A stretch of 64,000 bases of DNA from Mycolicibacterium diernhoferi (GTDB lineage: Bacteria > Actinomycetota > Actinomycetes > Mycobacteriales > Mycobacteriaceae), in NCBI RefSeq assembly GCF_019456655.1, contig NZ_CP080332.1, positions 186,001 through 250,000 of the forward strand. The letters run 5' to 3'. A program made the position numbers and the translations under genes. Positions 36,038-45,807 of this stretch are shown here, one piece after another. Numbering within the stretch: the first letter of the stretch is position 1; the number at the start of each line of letters is the position of its first letter. The notes beneath the pieces are model-generated. The model did not search any database. It was not told the origin of the DNA and worked only from the letters and a program-made list of their open reading frames with translations.

Positions 36038-36328
36038 CTAGGCGGACTCCAGGAAGAGTCGGCGCATCCGCACCGGGTAACCGTTGCGTTCGGCCAGCGA
36101 GCGGAGTTGGCGCAGCGCGAAGGTGCGTCCCCGGCCGGACTCGGGGACCGAGATCCCGGCCCAGATTCCTTCCGCCCGGGGTAGCTCGCAGGCCTCCCGG
36201 GCGCAGGCCCAGCGACGCGGGCACGCCCGGCAGATCGCCTTGGCCTGCTCGTCGGCGGTCGTGGTCCAGAGATCCGGATTGCGGGTGCATTCGCCGATCG
36301 GCAGGCCGTCCATCCCCAGTGCAGTCAT
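36038..36328 (-). CDS. whiB6: WhiB6-like iron-sulfur transcription factor
   Basis: The 96-residue protein has the WhiB four-cysteine set for a [4Fe-4S] cluster (Cys14, Cys33, Cys36, Cys42) and the G-I/V-W-x-G turn (EGIWAGI), followed by a basic C-terminus for DNA binding. In M. tuberculosis and M. marinum WhiB6 controls ESX-1 genes and senses ESX-1 membrane state. Its place at the edge of this ESX-1 locus supports the assignment. A GGGGGAG ribosome binding site precedes the ATG. Confidence 0.87.
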   Translation of the reverse strand: MTALGMDGLPIGECTRNPDLWTTTADEQAKAICRACPRRWACAREACELPRAEGIWAGISVPESGRGRTFALRQLRSLAERNGYPVRMRRLFLESA

Positions 36329-36641
36329 GGTGTGTCTCCCCCTGTGCGGCGGCAGGACTGCCGCGTTGCAGACGAATGTAGAGCACTAACCGTAGCGATG
36401 CAACAGTTTGGCGGAGTGTTGCCGTAGCGCACTCGCCGCGCCCATTGAGGTGCTTATCCGCGTAATCGCAAGTGACGAGGCATTTCTTGTGGCTTTCCCC
36501 GCGCGGATGCTGCATTCATGCCATCGCGTTGATACGGTTTCGAACGGCAGGGATGGCGCGTCCGGTCCGCCCAAGCCATAGCAGTGCTCCAGGTTTGGCT
36601 AGGATCTTGAGCGTCTGAGTCCGGTTCAGGAGGTGCCGCGC
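36329..36641. other. Divergent regulatory gap between whiB6 and the two-HTH regulator
   Basis: No gene fits this 313-base stretch. On the minus strand TTGCAT (36398-36403) and TACATT (36375-36380), 17 bases apart, form a plausible promoter for whiB6 with a 40-base leader. Near 36627 AGGAGG serves the gene on the plus strand. I see no clear PhoP direct repeat, though M. tuberculosis whiB6 is PhoP-controlled. Confidence 0.5.
36375..36403 (-). promoter_or_regulatory. Candidate whiB6 promoter
   Basis: TTGCAT and TACATT are separated by 17 bases on the minus strand. Transcription would start near 36368, about 40 bases before the start codon. The -10 matches four of six consensus bases. Confidence 0.4.
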
Positions 36642-37352
36642 GTGGTCGAAGCCGACGCCGGCATGGTGCGGGCCGGGGCCGCTGCGGCGGCACGGCGGCG
36701 TGAACTCAACATCAGCCAGCGCAGCCTGGCCGCCGACGGGGTGATCAACGCCGGTGCGCTGATCTCCTTCGAGAAGGGCCGCAGCTGGCCGCGGCAGGCC
36801 ACCCGGGCCAAATTGGAGGAAGTGCTGCAGTGGCCGGCGGGGACTATCGAGCGGGTCCGCCGCGGTGAGTCGGTGCGGGCCACCCCGGCGCGCGGCGGCG
36901 CCGTGGCCGAACCCGCCGCCGACGTCCCGCTCATCGCCCAGGCGGTGATCGCCGCCGCGAACACGATCGGCGCGACGATCGAGACCCTGCCCGCGCCGGT
37001 CGACCCCGGATTCACCGCGCGGGCCACCGCGATCCTGGCCGATCTGCGCCAGCTGGAGGCGGTGGCCTCGCGGGCCGCGCGTATCCAGGTGACCCCGGAG
37101 CTGATCCGGGCGTTGAGCACGGTGCGCAGCCGGATCGACGAGCTGACCATGCGCGCGGCGACCGCGCCCACCGCCACCTTGGGGCAGCGGCTCTACGCCG
37201 CGCGGCGGCGCGCCAACCTGACGGTGACCGAAACCGGCCAGGCCGCAGGCGTCGTCGAGGACGTCATCGTCGCCGCCGAGTCCGAACAGCCGCTGGCGGA
37301 CGCCGAGGTGCGCGCTGTCGAACAACTCATCAGTCAGATCGAGTGGCGCTGA
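36642..37352 (+). CDS. Regulator with two HTH segments, ESX-1-linked
   Basis: The 236-residue protein has an N-terminal XRE-like helix-turn-helix (about residues 10-65: ARRRELNISQRSLAADGVIN, then ISFEKGRSWPRQATRAKLEE) and a second, weaker one at the C-terminus (TLGQRLYAARRRANLTVTET). A helical middle separates them. It lies between whiB6 and an EspI-like ATPase gene, so a role in ESX-1 control is likely but inferred. AGGAGG at 36628-36633 places the start at the GTG 36642; the GTG at 36633 would lie within that site. No M. tuberculosis ESX-1 counterpart was recognised. Confidence 0.6.
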   Translation: MVEADAGMVRAGAAAAARRRELNISQRSLAADGVINAGALISFEKGRSWPRQATRAKLEEVLQWPAGTIERVRRGESVRATPARGGAVAEPAADVPLIAQAVIAAANTIGATIETLPAPVDPGFTARATAILADLRQLEAVASRAARIQVTPELIRALSTVRSRIDELTMRAATAPTATLGQRLYAARRRANLTVTETGQAAGVVEDVIVAAESEQPLADAEVRAVEQLISQIEWR

Positions 37353-37359
37353 ACCAGAT

Positions 37360-38634
37360 TCAGAATCGTTCCCGGTGCCGGTCGTCATTGGTCGGGAAGT
37401 GTGCGGCCAGCGCGGCCGCGACCTCCAGGAACTTGCGCCGGGTCTGCGTCGACATCACGGCCGTCCCGGCGATCACCCCGCCGGGACGCAGCTGACCGTC
37501 GAACGGCACCTCGACGACCGCCTGCCCCTGGCCGCCGAACTGTTGCGCCAGGATGCCGCGGGTGCGTTTGTCGGCGTGTCCGTCGGAGTCGTTGAGCACC
37601 ACCACGGTGCGCTGCAGCAGGCCGCTGAGTCCGCGGCTGGCCAGCCAGTCCATCGTCTGCCCGGCCGCGGCGGCGCCATCCACCCAGGGCGAGGACACCA
37701 CGATCAGCGCATCGAGGTCGCGCAGCACCTCCTGGGTCACCGGGCTGTCCATGGTGGAACTGCAGTCGACGATGGAGATGCTGAAGTAGCGGTCCAGCCG
37801 CGCCGTGGCCTCCCGGTAGATGGCCGGGTCGAGCACCCTGCGGCGGGCCGGGGTGGCCTCGCCGGCCAGCACGAAGAGTCCGGCCGCATTGTTGCCGACC
37901 CGGCTGCGGATATCGGCGAACGACTCCAGGTGCTGATCGGAGGCCAGCTCCCAGTACGAGCCGACCGCCCGGGGGTCCACCCGGCTGCCGAGCTTGCCGA
38001 ACGCGGTGTCCGCATCGACGGCCACCACCCGGTCCTCCTGTCGAAGTTCGGCGAAAACCGAACCGACGCAGGCGGATACGGTGGTCTTGCCGACACCGCC
38101 CTTGCCGAGGACGCCGATCTTGTAGTGCCCGCGCAGCACGCCGCGGATCCGCGCCTCCAACTCGGCCTGGCGCACCTCATCGGGTGAGGGCCCGGGATTG
38201 ATCAGGCCGAAGGACGCCCGGAACACCAGCCGCCGCCAGCCCCGGCCGGGCGGCACCCGCCGCACGGGCACCAGATCGTGCACCGGTATCCGATCGGCGT
38301 AGGAGCCCGGTGGCGGCACCGGATGGTGCCCGCGGCCGGGATGCTGGGACGGGCCCGGATAGGGCGGCGGACCCGGGGGCCGCCCGCGCTGCGGCGGCGG
38401 CCCCGCAACATGCGGTCGTTCGGGGGGCGGTCCCGGCTGGGGCCGGTCCGGCCGGTGGGTGGGGATGGGACCGGTATCGGCGCCGTACGGCGGTGGGTGA
38501 TCGACCGGCGGCCGGGACGGGGCCGGCGGTGCGGACTCTGGAGCGGGGTGCCGTTCGGACGGGGGCTCGTAGTCGGTCTCCGCAGGCCCCGTCCAGCCCA
38601 GCTCCCTGCGTAATGCGTCATCGCGATCGCTCAC
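37360..38634 (-). CDS. EspI-like MinD/ParA ATPase, second copy
   Basis: The 424-residue protein has a Pro/Gly-rich disordered N-terminus (to about residue 120) and a deviant-Walker ATPase domain: GKGGVGKTT at residues 177-185, AVDADTAFGKLGSRVD, and DCSSTMDSPVTQEVLRDLD. The layout and sequence match EspI, which is also in this locus, so it is a paralogue. In M. tuberculosis EspI shuts down ESX-1 when ATP is low; a similar role is inferred. The GTG at 38634 follows GGAGGAGG, which decides the start. I recall a related gene (Rv3860) near whiB6 in M. tuberculosis. Confidence 0.8.
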   Translation of the reverse strand: MSDRDDALRRELGWTGPAETDYEPPSERHPAPESAPPAPSRPPVDHPPPYGADTGPIPTHRPDRPQPGPPPERPHVAGPPPQRGRPPGPPPYPGPSQHPGRGHHPVPPPGSYADRIPVHDLVPVRRVPPGRGWRRLVFRASFGLINPGPSPDEVRQAELEARIRGVLRGHYKIGVLGKGGVGKTTVSACVGSVFAELRQEDRVVAVDADTAFGKLGSRVDPRAVGSYWELASDQHLESFADIRSRVGNNAAGLFVLAGEATPARRRVLDPAIYREATARLDRYFSISIVDCSSTMDSPVTQEVLRDLDALIVVSSPWVDGAAAAGQTMDWLASRGLSGLLQRTVVVLNDSDGHADKRTRGILAQQFGGQGQAVVEVPFDGQLRPGGVIAGTAVMSTQTRRKFLEVAAALAAHFPTNDDRHRERF

Positions 38635-38947
38635 CGCGGGCCTCCTCCGGGGCTGTCGGGTCGGCGTACTACGGCCTGCACCAGTATCAACCACGGATAT
38701 CCCCGGCCGGTGCCCTGCCGCGCCGCAACCGCGGGTGGCAAAGCCCGGATCCAGCCCGAATCGGGGAGAAATTCGTGCATCGGGGGGTGCCGCGGCGCTG
38801 CTACTGTCGTCGGCAGGGGTAGGAAACGGGAGCCGGTAGCCGACTCGCCATGGCGAGCCGGCAACGTGGTGTCAGGGGGGCGAAGTGGTTGTACTCGGAG
38901 TTTCGACCCGGCCGACCATGTCCGACGGCCGGTGGGTGGCATAGCCG
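38635..38947. other. Divergent gap upstream of espG1
   Basis: No reading frame here looks real, and no trace of EspE or EspF is seen. The stretch must hold the promoter for the espG1-onwards operon and that for the EspI-like gene. The clearest structure is a 14-bp palindrome at 38844-38857. Confidence 0.5.
38844..38857. promoter_or_regulatory. 14-bp palindrome CTCGCCATGGCGAG upstream of espG1
   Basis: The perfect inverted repeat lies about 90 bases before espG1 in the ESX-1 control region. It may bind the two-HTH regulator or another dimeric factor; no evidence beyond symmetry and position is available. Confidence 0.35.
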
Positions 38948-39802
38948 ATGACCAGCTCCTTCGCCGGGCACGGTGAGCCCACGCACTATGACGATGTCGT
39001 CGCCGTCGAGGTCACCATCGATGGCATGTTGGTCATCGCCGACCGGTTGCAGCTCGAGGAGTTTCCGCCCGCCCTCGGTATCCGGCCGAACATTCCGCAG
39101 CCGGAATTGCGGGACAAGGTCTGGGACATGGTGGCCCGCGATCTCACCGAACAGGGCGTGCTCGATGCCTTCGGCAAACCGCATCCCGAGGTCGCCGCGA
39201 TGGCCGACACGCTCTCGCGTTCGGACCGGACGCTGGAGGGCCGGTGGTGGCGCCGCGACGCCGGCCCCAAGATGGTCCGCTTCGTGGTCTGCCGCAAGGG
39301 CGACCGGCACGTCATCGCCGCCCGGGACGGCGACCTGCTGGTGTTGCAGCGGGTGGCGCCCCAGGTCGGGCTGGCAGGCATGGTGACCGCGGTGCTCGGG
39401 GCGGCCGAACCGGCCGAGGTGGAGCCCATGACCGGGGTTTCGGCCCGCCTCGCCGAGTCGAGCACACCGAATCAGTTGGCGCAGTTCGGAATCGCGCCGG
39501 CCTCGGCGCGGATCTACGCCGAGGCGACCGCCGATCCGAGCAGCTGGGTCGAGATCACGGCCACCGAACGGCACTCCGGGGGCACCTTCACCCAGGCCGA
39601 TGTCGCGGCCGGGGTACTGGACTCGCCGCTGGGCCGCATCGTGTCGATTCCGCGGAAGGTCAACGGCGAGCTGTTCGGCAGCTTCCTCGCCGGCACCCAG
39701 GACAACCTGCAGCGGGCGCTCGACGAGCTGATGACCTTCCTGCCCTCGGGGGCGTGGTTCGAGGCCAGGACCGACACCGACTTCTACTACGACGGCGATT
39801 GA
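38948..39802 (+). CDS. espG1: EspG1, PE/PPE-specific chaperone
   Basis: The 284-residue protein matches EspG in length (283 in M. tuberculosis) and in blocks such as LEEFPPALGIRPNI, VWDMVARDLTEQGVLD, RWWRRDAGPKMVRFVVCRKG and FLPSGAWFEARTDTDF. EspG binds the tip of PE/PPE pairs in the cytosol and keeps them soluble until export. PE35 and PPE68 encoded downstream are its expected clients. It is first in the plus-strand ESX-1 operon, nine bases before espH. Confidence 0.9.
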   Translation: MTSSFAGHGEPTHYDDVVAVEVTIDGMLVIADRLQLEEFPPALGIRPNIPQPELRDKVWDMVARDLTEQGVLDAFGKPHPEVAAMADTLSRSDRTLEGRWWRRDAGPKMVRFVVCRKGDRHVIAARDGDLLVLQRVAPQVGLAGMVTAVLGAAEPAEVEPMTGVSARLAESSTPNQLAQFGIAPASARIYAEATADPSSWVEITATERHSGGTFTQADVAAGVLDSPLGRIVSIPRKVNGELFGSFLAGTQDNLQRALDELMTFLPSGAWFEARTDTDFYYDGD

Positions 39803-39810
39803 GGGCTTGG

Positions 39811-40275
39811 ATGGGCAACCCGCCGTATGACGACACCGACACCGACACCGACGCCGGCGACCACGGGCTCGAGGCCTTCGACGACCATCTGCCGGCCCTG
39901 CCCGAGGACACGGCCGAAACCGGCGCCGTCGCCGACATCGGTGAGACCTTGTTCGCTGTCACCAATCCCCCGGGGACGGTGACGGTTTCGGCGTTCTTCG
40001 ACGGGCGGGTGCACCGCGTCGAGTTGTCTCCCGAGGTGACGGGCGTGCCGGAGGACCAGTTGGCCGCCGAGATCGTGGTGATCGCCGGTCTGGCAACCCG
40101 GCGCGCCAAGGCCGCCCAGTTCTCGTACATGCTCGAAGGTATGCAGGGGCACGGGTACGACACCGTCGACACCCGGGACTTCTTGCACCGCACCGTCGGG
40201 CTCCCCTCCCCGGAGGAGGCCGACGCCGCGCAGGCCGAGGTCTTCGCGACTCGATATGCGGGTGACCATGACTGA
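39811..40275 (+). CDS. espH: EspH-like ESX-1 protein
   Basis: The 154-residue protein has an acidic N-terminus (PPYDDTDTDTDAGDHGLEAF) and a YbaB-like core (VTVSAFFDGRVHRVELSPEV, then LAAEIVVIAGLATRRAKAAQ). It sits between espG1 and eccA1, exactly where espH is in M. tuberculosis (183 residues). EspH is needed for export of certain ESX-1 substrates such as EspE in M. marinum, and EspE is not encoded here. A GAGGG precedes the ATG. Confidence 0.78.
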   Translation: MGNPPYDDTDTDTDAGDHGLEAFDDHLPALPEDTAETGAVADIGETLFAVTNPPGTVTVSAFFDGRVHRVELSPEVTGVPEDQLAAEIVVIAGLATRRAKAAQFSYMLEGMQGHGYDTVDTRDFLHRTVGLPSPEEADAAQAEVFATRYAGDHD

Positions 40276-41989
40276 ACATCTCTCCAGCCTGTTCGGCACC
40301 GCGGTCGGCATGCTGCCGACCGCCCCGGCCCGATCCCTGGAGCTCTTCACCGAGATCACCTCGGCCGACGAGACCGCATGCGACGCCTGGGTCGGGAGGT
40401 TGCGCTGCGGTGACACCGACCGCGCCACCCTGTTCCGGGCCTGGTACTCGCGCAACAACTTCGGCCAGCTGGCCGGCAGCGCCGAGATCTCGATGAACAG
40501 TGTCAACGCCCGGATACCGATCGGCGGGTTGTACGGCGACATCACCTACCCGGTGAACTCGCCGTTGGCGATCACCATGGCGTTCGCGGTGCGGGAGGCC
40601 GCCGAGGGCAACTTCGCGGATGCGATGGAGGCTCTCGACGACGCGCCGGCGATGGGAGCCGAGTACCTGGTGTCCTGGATCCGGGCGGTGATCTACGGTG
40701 CGGCGGAACGCTGGACCGACGTGATCGACGAAGTCCGCGCGGCGTCCGGGTGGCCGGACAAGTTCCTCGGCGCCGCCGCCGGCGTCGCCCACGGTGTCGC
40801 GGTGACCAACCTCGGCCTGTTCACCGAGGCCGAACGGCGGCTCACCGAGTCCAATGCCTCACCGGCCGGAGAAGCCTGCGCCCCGGCCATCGCCTGGTAC
40901 CTGGCGATGGCGCGCCGCAGTCAGGGCAACGAGGAGGCCGCCGTCGCGCTGCTGGAGTGGCTGCAGGCCACCCATCCGTCACCGAAGGTATCGGCGGCGC
41001 TCAAGGATCCGTCGCACCGGTTGATCACGACCACGGCCGAGAAGATCGCCGCCCGGACCGACCCCTGGGACCCGGCCAGCGTGCAGGCCGACAACTCGGG
41101 GAGGGAGAAGCTGCTCGCCGAGGCTCAGGCCGAACTGGACCGCCAGATCGGCCTGAGCCGGGTCAAGGAGCAGATCGAGAAGTACCGCGCGGCAACCCAG
41201 ATGGCCAAGGTGCGGGCCGCCCGTGGGATGAAGGTGGGCCAGCAGTCCAAGCACATGATCTTCACCGGCCCACCCGGAACCGGTAAGACCACCATCGCCC
41301 GGGTGGTCGCCAACATCCTGGCCGGGCTGGGCGTGATCGCCGAACCGAAGCTGGTGGAGACCTCCCGCAAGGACTTCGTGGCCGAGTACGAGGGCCAGTC
41401 GGCGGTCAAGACCTCGCGAGCCATCGACCGCGCGGTCGGCGGGGTGTTGTTCATCGACGAGGCCTACACCCTGGTCCAGGAGCGCGACGGGCGGGCGGAC
41501 CCGTTCGGCACCGAGGCGCTGGACACGCTGCTGGCCCGGATGGAGAACGACCGTGACCGCCTGGTGGTGATCATCGCCGGCTACAGCGCCGACATCGACC
41601 GGCTGCTGGAATCCAATGACGGTCTGCGGTCGCGTTTCTCGACTCGGGTCGAGTTCGATTCGTACTCCGCCGAGGACATCGTCGACATCTCGAAGGTCAT
41701 TGCCGAGGCCAACGACTCGCAGTTGAGCGAGGAAGCCGCCAAGCGGGTGCTCGATGCCGCGACCCTGCTGCAGGATCGCACGCTGAACGGTAAGCCGGCA
41801 CTGGACATCGCCGGTAACGGCCGGTACGCGCGGCAGCTGGTCGAGGCCGGGGAGCAGAGCCGGGACATGCGGCTGGCCCGCTCCCTGGACATCGAGAGCC
41901 TCGATGTGGCACAACTCAGCGAGATCAGTGCCGAGGACATGAGTTCCGCGATCGCCGCGGTGCACGCCCGGCTGAACATCGGCGAGTAG
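40268..41989 (+). CDS. eccA1: EccA1, cytosolic AAA+ ATPase of ESX-1
   Basis: The 573-residue protein has a TPR-like N-terminal domain (residues 1-280) and a CbbX-type AAA+ module: Walker [10 protein letters not shown] at 334-342, [10 protein letters not shown] as Walker B, and [15 protein letters not shown]. Length and sequence match M. tuberculosis EccA1 (573). EccA is thought to release substrates from EspG and support mycolic acid synthesis. The start at 40268 overlaps espH by eight bases and reproduces the family length; an ATG at 40256 would add four residues. Confidence 0.95.
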   Translation: MTEHLSSLFGTAVGMLPTAPARSLELFTEITSADETACDAWVGRLRCGDTDRATLFRAWYSRNNFGQLAGSAEISMNSVNARIPIGGLYGDITYPVNSPLAITMAFAVREAAEGNFADAMEALDDAPAMGAEYLVSWIRAVIYGAAERWTDVIDEVRAASGWPDKFLGAAAGVAHGVAVTNLGLFTEAERRLTESNASPAGEACAPAIAWYLAMARRSQGNEEAAVALLEWLQATHPSPKVSAALKDPSHRLITTTAEKIAARTDPWDPASVQADNSGREKLLAEAQAELDRQIGLSRVKEQIEKYRAATQMAKVRAARGMKVGQQSKHMIFTGPPGTGKTTIARVVANILAGLGVIAEPKLVETSRKDFVAEYEGQSAVKTSRAIDRAVGGVLFIDEAYTLVQERDGRADPFGTEALDTLLARMENDRDRLVVIIAGYSADIDRLLESNDGLRSRFSTRVEFDSYSAEDIVDISKVIAEANDSQLSEEAAKRVLDAATLLQDRTLNGKPALDIAGNGRYARQLVEAGEQSRDMRLARSLDIESLDVAQLSEISAEDMSSAIAAVHARLNIGE

Positions 41990-41991
41990 CG

Positions 41992-43542
41992 ATGGCAGGT
42001 TTCCGGCTCACCACCAAGGTTCAGGTCAGTGGCTGGCGATTCCTGCTCCGTCGTGTCGAGCACGCGATCGTGCGGCGCGACACCCGGATGTTCGACGATC
42101 CGCTGCAGTTCTACAGCCGGGCGGTGATGGCCGGTGTCGTCATCGCGGTGGTGGTCTGCATCGGTGCGGTTCTGCTCGCCTATTTCAAGCCACTGGGCAA
42201 GCGAGGTTCGGACACCCTGCTGGTGGATCGCACGACCAACCAGCTGTACGTGCTGGTGCCCGGATCCGACGATCTGCGGCCGGTGTACAACTTGACCTCG
42301 GCGCGGCTCGTGCTGGGAAACCCCGCCAACCCGTCGGCGGTGAAATCCGAAGAGCTGAACCGGATGCCGAAGGGACAGCCGATCGGCATCCCGGGCGCGC
42401 CCTATGCCACCCCGCTCGGTGCCCCGACCTCGAGTTGGTCGTTGTGCGACACCGTGATCAAGCCGGACAGCGTGGCCCCCGAGGTGCAGACCTCGGCCCT
42501 GGTGATGCCGCTGGCGACGGACGCCTCGGTCGGGCCGATCAAAGCGAACCAGGGTGTGCTGGTCACCTATCAGGGCCGTACCTGGCTGGTCACCCAGGAC
42601 GGCCGGCATTCCATCGACCTGGCCAACCGGGCCGTCACCTCCGCGGTGGGGATCCCGGTCACGGCCAAGGCGACCCCGATCTCGACCGGGCTGTTCAATG
42701 CGCTACCGAACGTCGGACCCTGGCAACTGCCTGCGGTGCCGTCCGCCGGAGGCCCGAATACCGTTGGGCTGCCGCCGAATCTGGTGATCGGATCGGTTTT
42801 CAAGACCATCACCGACAACACCGAACAGCGCTATGTGGTGCTGAGCGACGGGGTGGCCAAGGTCAACGGCACCACCGCGGCGGCGCTGCGTGCCACCAAC
42901 TCGTTCGGGCTGATCACCTCACCGTCGGTGGAAGCCAGTGACGTCGCGGCAATCCCGGAGGAGGTGTTCGTGTCCCCGCTGCCCGATGAACCGATGGACA
43001 TCCGGCTGCCGCAGGACGCGCCCACGCTGTGCTGGTCCTGGCAGCGTGAACCGGGAGACCAGGCGCCGCGGCAGACCGTCATCAGCGGCAGGCACCTTCC
43101 GGTGCCGGCCTCTCGGATGAACGGTGGCATCGATCAGATTGCCGGTGATGCAACCGTGTTCATCGATGGCGGCCAGTTCGTCCGGCTCCAGTCGCCAGAC
43201 CCCCGGTACGGCGAGAGCCTCTACTACGTGGACCCGCAGGGCGTGCGGTACGGGCTGCCGAACGAGGACACCGCCGGCGCGCTGGGCCTGAGCGGCCCGT
43301 TGACCGCACCGTGGCAGGTGGTCAGCCTGCTGATCGATGGGCCGGTGCTGACCAGGCAGGCCGCCCTCCTCGAACACGACACGCTGCCCCCGGACCCCAA
43401 CCCGCGCAAGGTCGATGGCGCCCCGAACCAGGCGACACCGGTCGGTGCGGCGAACCCGCCGCCCGCGCCGGGCGCGCCGGCGGCCGGATTGCCCGCGCCG
43501 GCCCCGGGCTCGCCACTGCCTCCCGAAGGAGCAGGCGGATGA
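41992..43542 (+). CDS. eccB1: EccB1, ESX-1 membrane component
   Basis: The 516-residue protein starts with the EccB signature ([20 protein letters not shown]), has one membrane segment at about residues 44-66 and a large periplasmic domain. EccB helps form the periplasmic side of the type VII core. The C-terminus is an extended Pro/Ala/Gly-rich tail, making it longer than the 480 residues in M. tuberculosis. It starts two bases after eccA1 and overlaps eccCa1 by four. Confidence 0.94.
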   Translation: MAGFRLTTKVQVSGWRFLLRRVEHAIVRRDTRMFDDPLQFYSRAVMAGVVIAVVVCIGAVLLAYFKPLGKRGSDTLLVDRTTNQLYVLVPGSDDLRPVYNLTSARLVLGNPANPSAVKSEELNRMPKGQPIGIPGAPYATPLGAPTSSWSLCDTVIKPDSVAPEVQTSALVMPLATDASVGPIKANQGVLVTYQGRTWLVTQDGRHSIDLANRAVTSAVGIPVTAKATPISTGLFNALPNVGPWQLPAVPSAGGPNTVGLPPNLVIGSVFKTITDNTEQRYVVLSDGVAKVNGTTAAALRATNSFGLITSPSVEASDVAAIPEEVFVSPLPDEPMDIRLPQDAPTLCWSWQREPGDQAPRQTVISGRHLPVPASRMNGGIDQIAGDATVFIDGGQFVRLQSPDPRYGESLYYVDPQGVRYGLPNEDTAGALGLSGPLTAPWQVVSLLIDGPVLTRQAALLEHDTLPPDPNPRKVDGAPNQATPVGAANPPPAPGAPAAGLPAPAPGSPLPPEGAGG

Positions 43543-45776
43543 CGACCAAGAAGTTCACCCCGATCATCAAACGCGGGCCCCGGCTCACACCGGGCGAAAT
43601 CAACATCACCCCACCGGACGACCTGGGCATCGACATCCCACCGTCGGGCATCCAGAAGGCGCTGCCCTGGGTGATGGGCGGCGGCATGCTCGGGATGATC
43701 GCGATCATGATCTTCACCGGGATCCGGCAGTTGTCGCCTTACATGCTGATGATGCCGCTGATGATGATCATGGCGACCGTCGGATTCATGGCCGGCGGTG
43801 GTCCGGGCGGCAAGAAGGTGCCCGAGATCAACGCCGATCGCAAGGAGTACCTGCGTTACCTGGCCGGGCTGCGCACCCGGGTGACGACATCGGCGGCCGC
43901 GCAGGTGACCTTCTTCAACTACCACGCGCCGCACCCGGAAGATCTGTTGTCCATCGTCGGGACCCACCGGCAGTGGTCCCGGCAGGCCAATGCCGACTTC
44001 TACGCGGCCACCCGGATCGGGGTCGGCGCCGAGCCGGCGGTCGACCGGTTGCTCAAGCCGTCGGTCGGCGGTGAGCTCGCCGGGCCGCAGGGCGCACCGC
44101 AGCCGCATCTGGAGCCGGTCAGCCACATGTGGCTGATCAAATTCCTGCGTACCCACGGATTGATCCACGACTGCCCGAAACTGGTGCAGCTGCGGACCTT
44201 TCCCACCATCGCGGTCGGTGGCGACCAGGAACGCGCGGCCCGGCTGCTGACCGCGATGATCTGTCACCTGGCGGTGTTCCATCCGCCGGACCTGCTGCAG
44301 ATCCGGGTGCTCACCGACAGTCCGGAAGACCCGGAGTGGACCTGGCTGAAGTGGTTGCCGCATGTGCAGCATCAGACCGACACCGACGCGGCCGGCCCGA
44401 CCCGGCTGGTGTTCACCCGCCCGGACGCCCTGGCCGATCTGACCGCGCGCGGGCCGCACACCGCGGATGCGGCACCCAGCGGGCCCTATGTCGTGGTCAT
44501 CGATCTCACCGGGGGCAAGGCCGGCTTCCCGGTCGACGGTCGGGCGGGCGTCACCGTCATCACGCTGGGCAACCACCGGGGCTCGGCCTACCGGATCCGC
44601 CTCGACGCCGACGGCTCCGCCGATGACCGGCTGCCGAACCAGACGTTCCGGCTGGTGGCCAACGCCGCCGACCAGATGACGCCGGCACAGGCCGGCCGGC
44701 TGGCGCGCAAGCTCGCCGGCTGGTCGATCACCGGCACGATCATCGACCGCAATACCCGGGTGCAGAAGAAGGTCGCCACCGAATGGCATCAGCTGGTCGG
44801 CGCGCAATCCGTCGAGGAGGTGACACCGGCACGCTGGCGGATGTTCACCGACACCGACCGCGACCGGCTCAAGATTCCGTTCGGCCACGAACTCAAGACC
44901 GGCGACATCATGTACCTCGACATCAAGGAGGGCGCGGAGTTCGGCGCCGGCCCGCACGGCATGTTGATCGGGACCACCGGCTCCGGAAAGTCCGAATTCC
45001 TTCGCACCCTGATCCTCTCGTTGGCCGCGACCCACCATCCAGACCAGGTGAACCTGCTGCTGACCGACTTCAAGGGCGGATCGACCTTCCTGGGCATGGA
45101 GAAACTGCCGCACACCGCGGCGGTGGTGACCAACATGGAGGAGGAGGCCGAGCTGGTCAGTCGGATGGGGGAGGTGCTCTCCGGTGAACTCGACCGCCGC
45201 CAGTCCATCCTGCGCCAGGCCGGCATCCAGGTCGGCGCGGCCGGTGCGCTCTCCGGTGTGGCCGAGTACGAGAAACATCGTGAGCGGGGCGCCGATCTGG
45301 CGCCGTTGCCGACGTTGTTCGTCGTCGTCGACGAGTTCGCCGAGCTTCTGCAGAACCATCCGGACTTCATCGCGCTGTTCGACCGGATCTGCCGGGTCGG
45401 CCGCTCACTGCGGGTGCACCTGCTGCTGGCCACGCAGTCGCTGAACACCGGCGGCGTCCGCATCGACAAGCTGGAGCCGAACCTCACCTATCGAATCGCA
45501 CTGCGCACCACGAGTTCTGCCGAGTCCAAGGCGGTGATCGGCACCCCGGAGGCGCAGTACATCACCAACAAGGAAAGCGGTGTGGGCTTCCTGCGGGTCG
45601 GCATGGAGGATCCGGTGAAGTTCCGAAGTGTCTACACCGGAACCAACCACGTACCCGCGTCGGCGATCACCGCCGACGGTGAGGTGGCGCCCCGGCAGCA
45701 TCCGCCGAGCGAGGTGCGGATCCAGCCGTTCACCGCCGCGCCGATGATGGATGCGACCGGGGTGACGTCGCGATGA
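43539..45776 (+). CDS. eccCa1: EccCa1, FtsK/SpoIIIE ATPase with membrane anchor
   Basis: The 745-residue protein has two membrane segments (about residues 41-60 and 65-88), the DUF stalk region and one FtsK/SpoIIIE ATPase with Walker [11 protein letters not shown] from residue 478. The M. tuberculosis protein has 747. As in other ESX-1 loci the EccC motor is split in two genes, EccCa1 with one ATPase and EccCb1 with two. The start, after GGAGC, shares an ATGA with the eccB1 stop. Confidence 0.95.
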   Translation: MTTKKFTPIIKRGPRLTPGEINITPPDDLGIDIPPSGIQKALPWVMGGGMLGMIAIMIFTGIRQLSPYMLMMPLMMIMATVGFMAGGGPGGKKVPEINADRKEYLRYLAGLRTRVTTSAAAQVTFFNYHAPHPEDLLSIVGTHRQWSRQANADFYAATRIGVGAEPAVDRLLKPSVGGELAGPQGAPQPHLEPVSHMWLIKFLRTHGLIHDCPKLVQLRTFPTIAVGGDQERAARLLTAMICHLAVFHPPDLLQIRVLTDSPEDPEWTWLKWLPHVQHQTDTDAAGPTRLVFTRPDALADLTARGPHTADAAPSGPYVVVIDLTGGKAGFPVDGRAGVTVITLGNHRGSAYRIRLDADGSADDRLPNQTFRLVANAADQMTPAQAGRLARKLAGWSITGTIIDRNTRVQKKVATEWHQLVGAQSVEEVTPARWRMFTDTDRDRLKIPFGHELKTGDIMYLDIKEGAEFGAGPHGMLIGTTGSGKSEFLRTLILSLAATHHPDQVNLLLTDFKGGSTFLGMEKLPHTAAVVTNMEEEAELVSRMGEVLSGELDRRQSILRQAGIQVGAAGALSGVAEYEKHRERGADLAPLPTLFVVVDEFAELLQNHPDFIALFDRICRVGRSLRVHLLLATQSLNTGGVRIDKLEPNLTYRIALRTTSSAESKAVIGTPEAQYITNKESGVGFLRVGMEDPVKFRSVYTGTNHVPASAITADGEVAPRQHPPSEVRIQPFTAAPMMDATGVTSR

Positions 45777-45807
45777 CCGTCAGTGAAGGGCCGGAGGCGG
45801 ATCGCGC

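Noticed and set aside
43224..45359. A 711-codon open frame opposite eccCa1
   Set aside because: It is an antisense shadow. The composition is typical of reversed G+C-rich coding sequence and the opposite strand encodes EccCa1.
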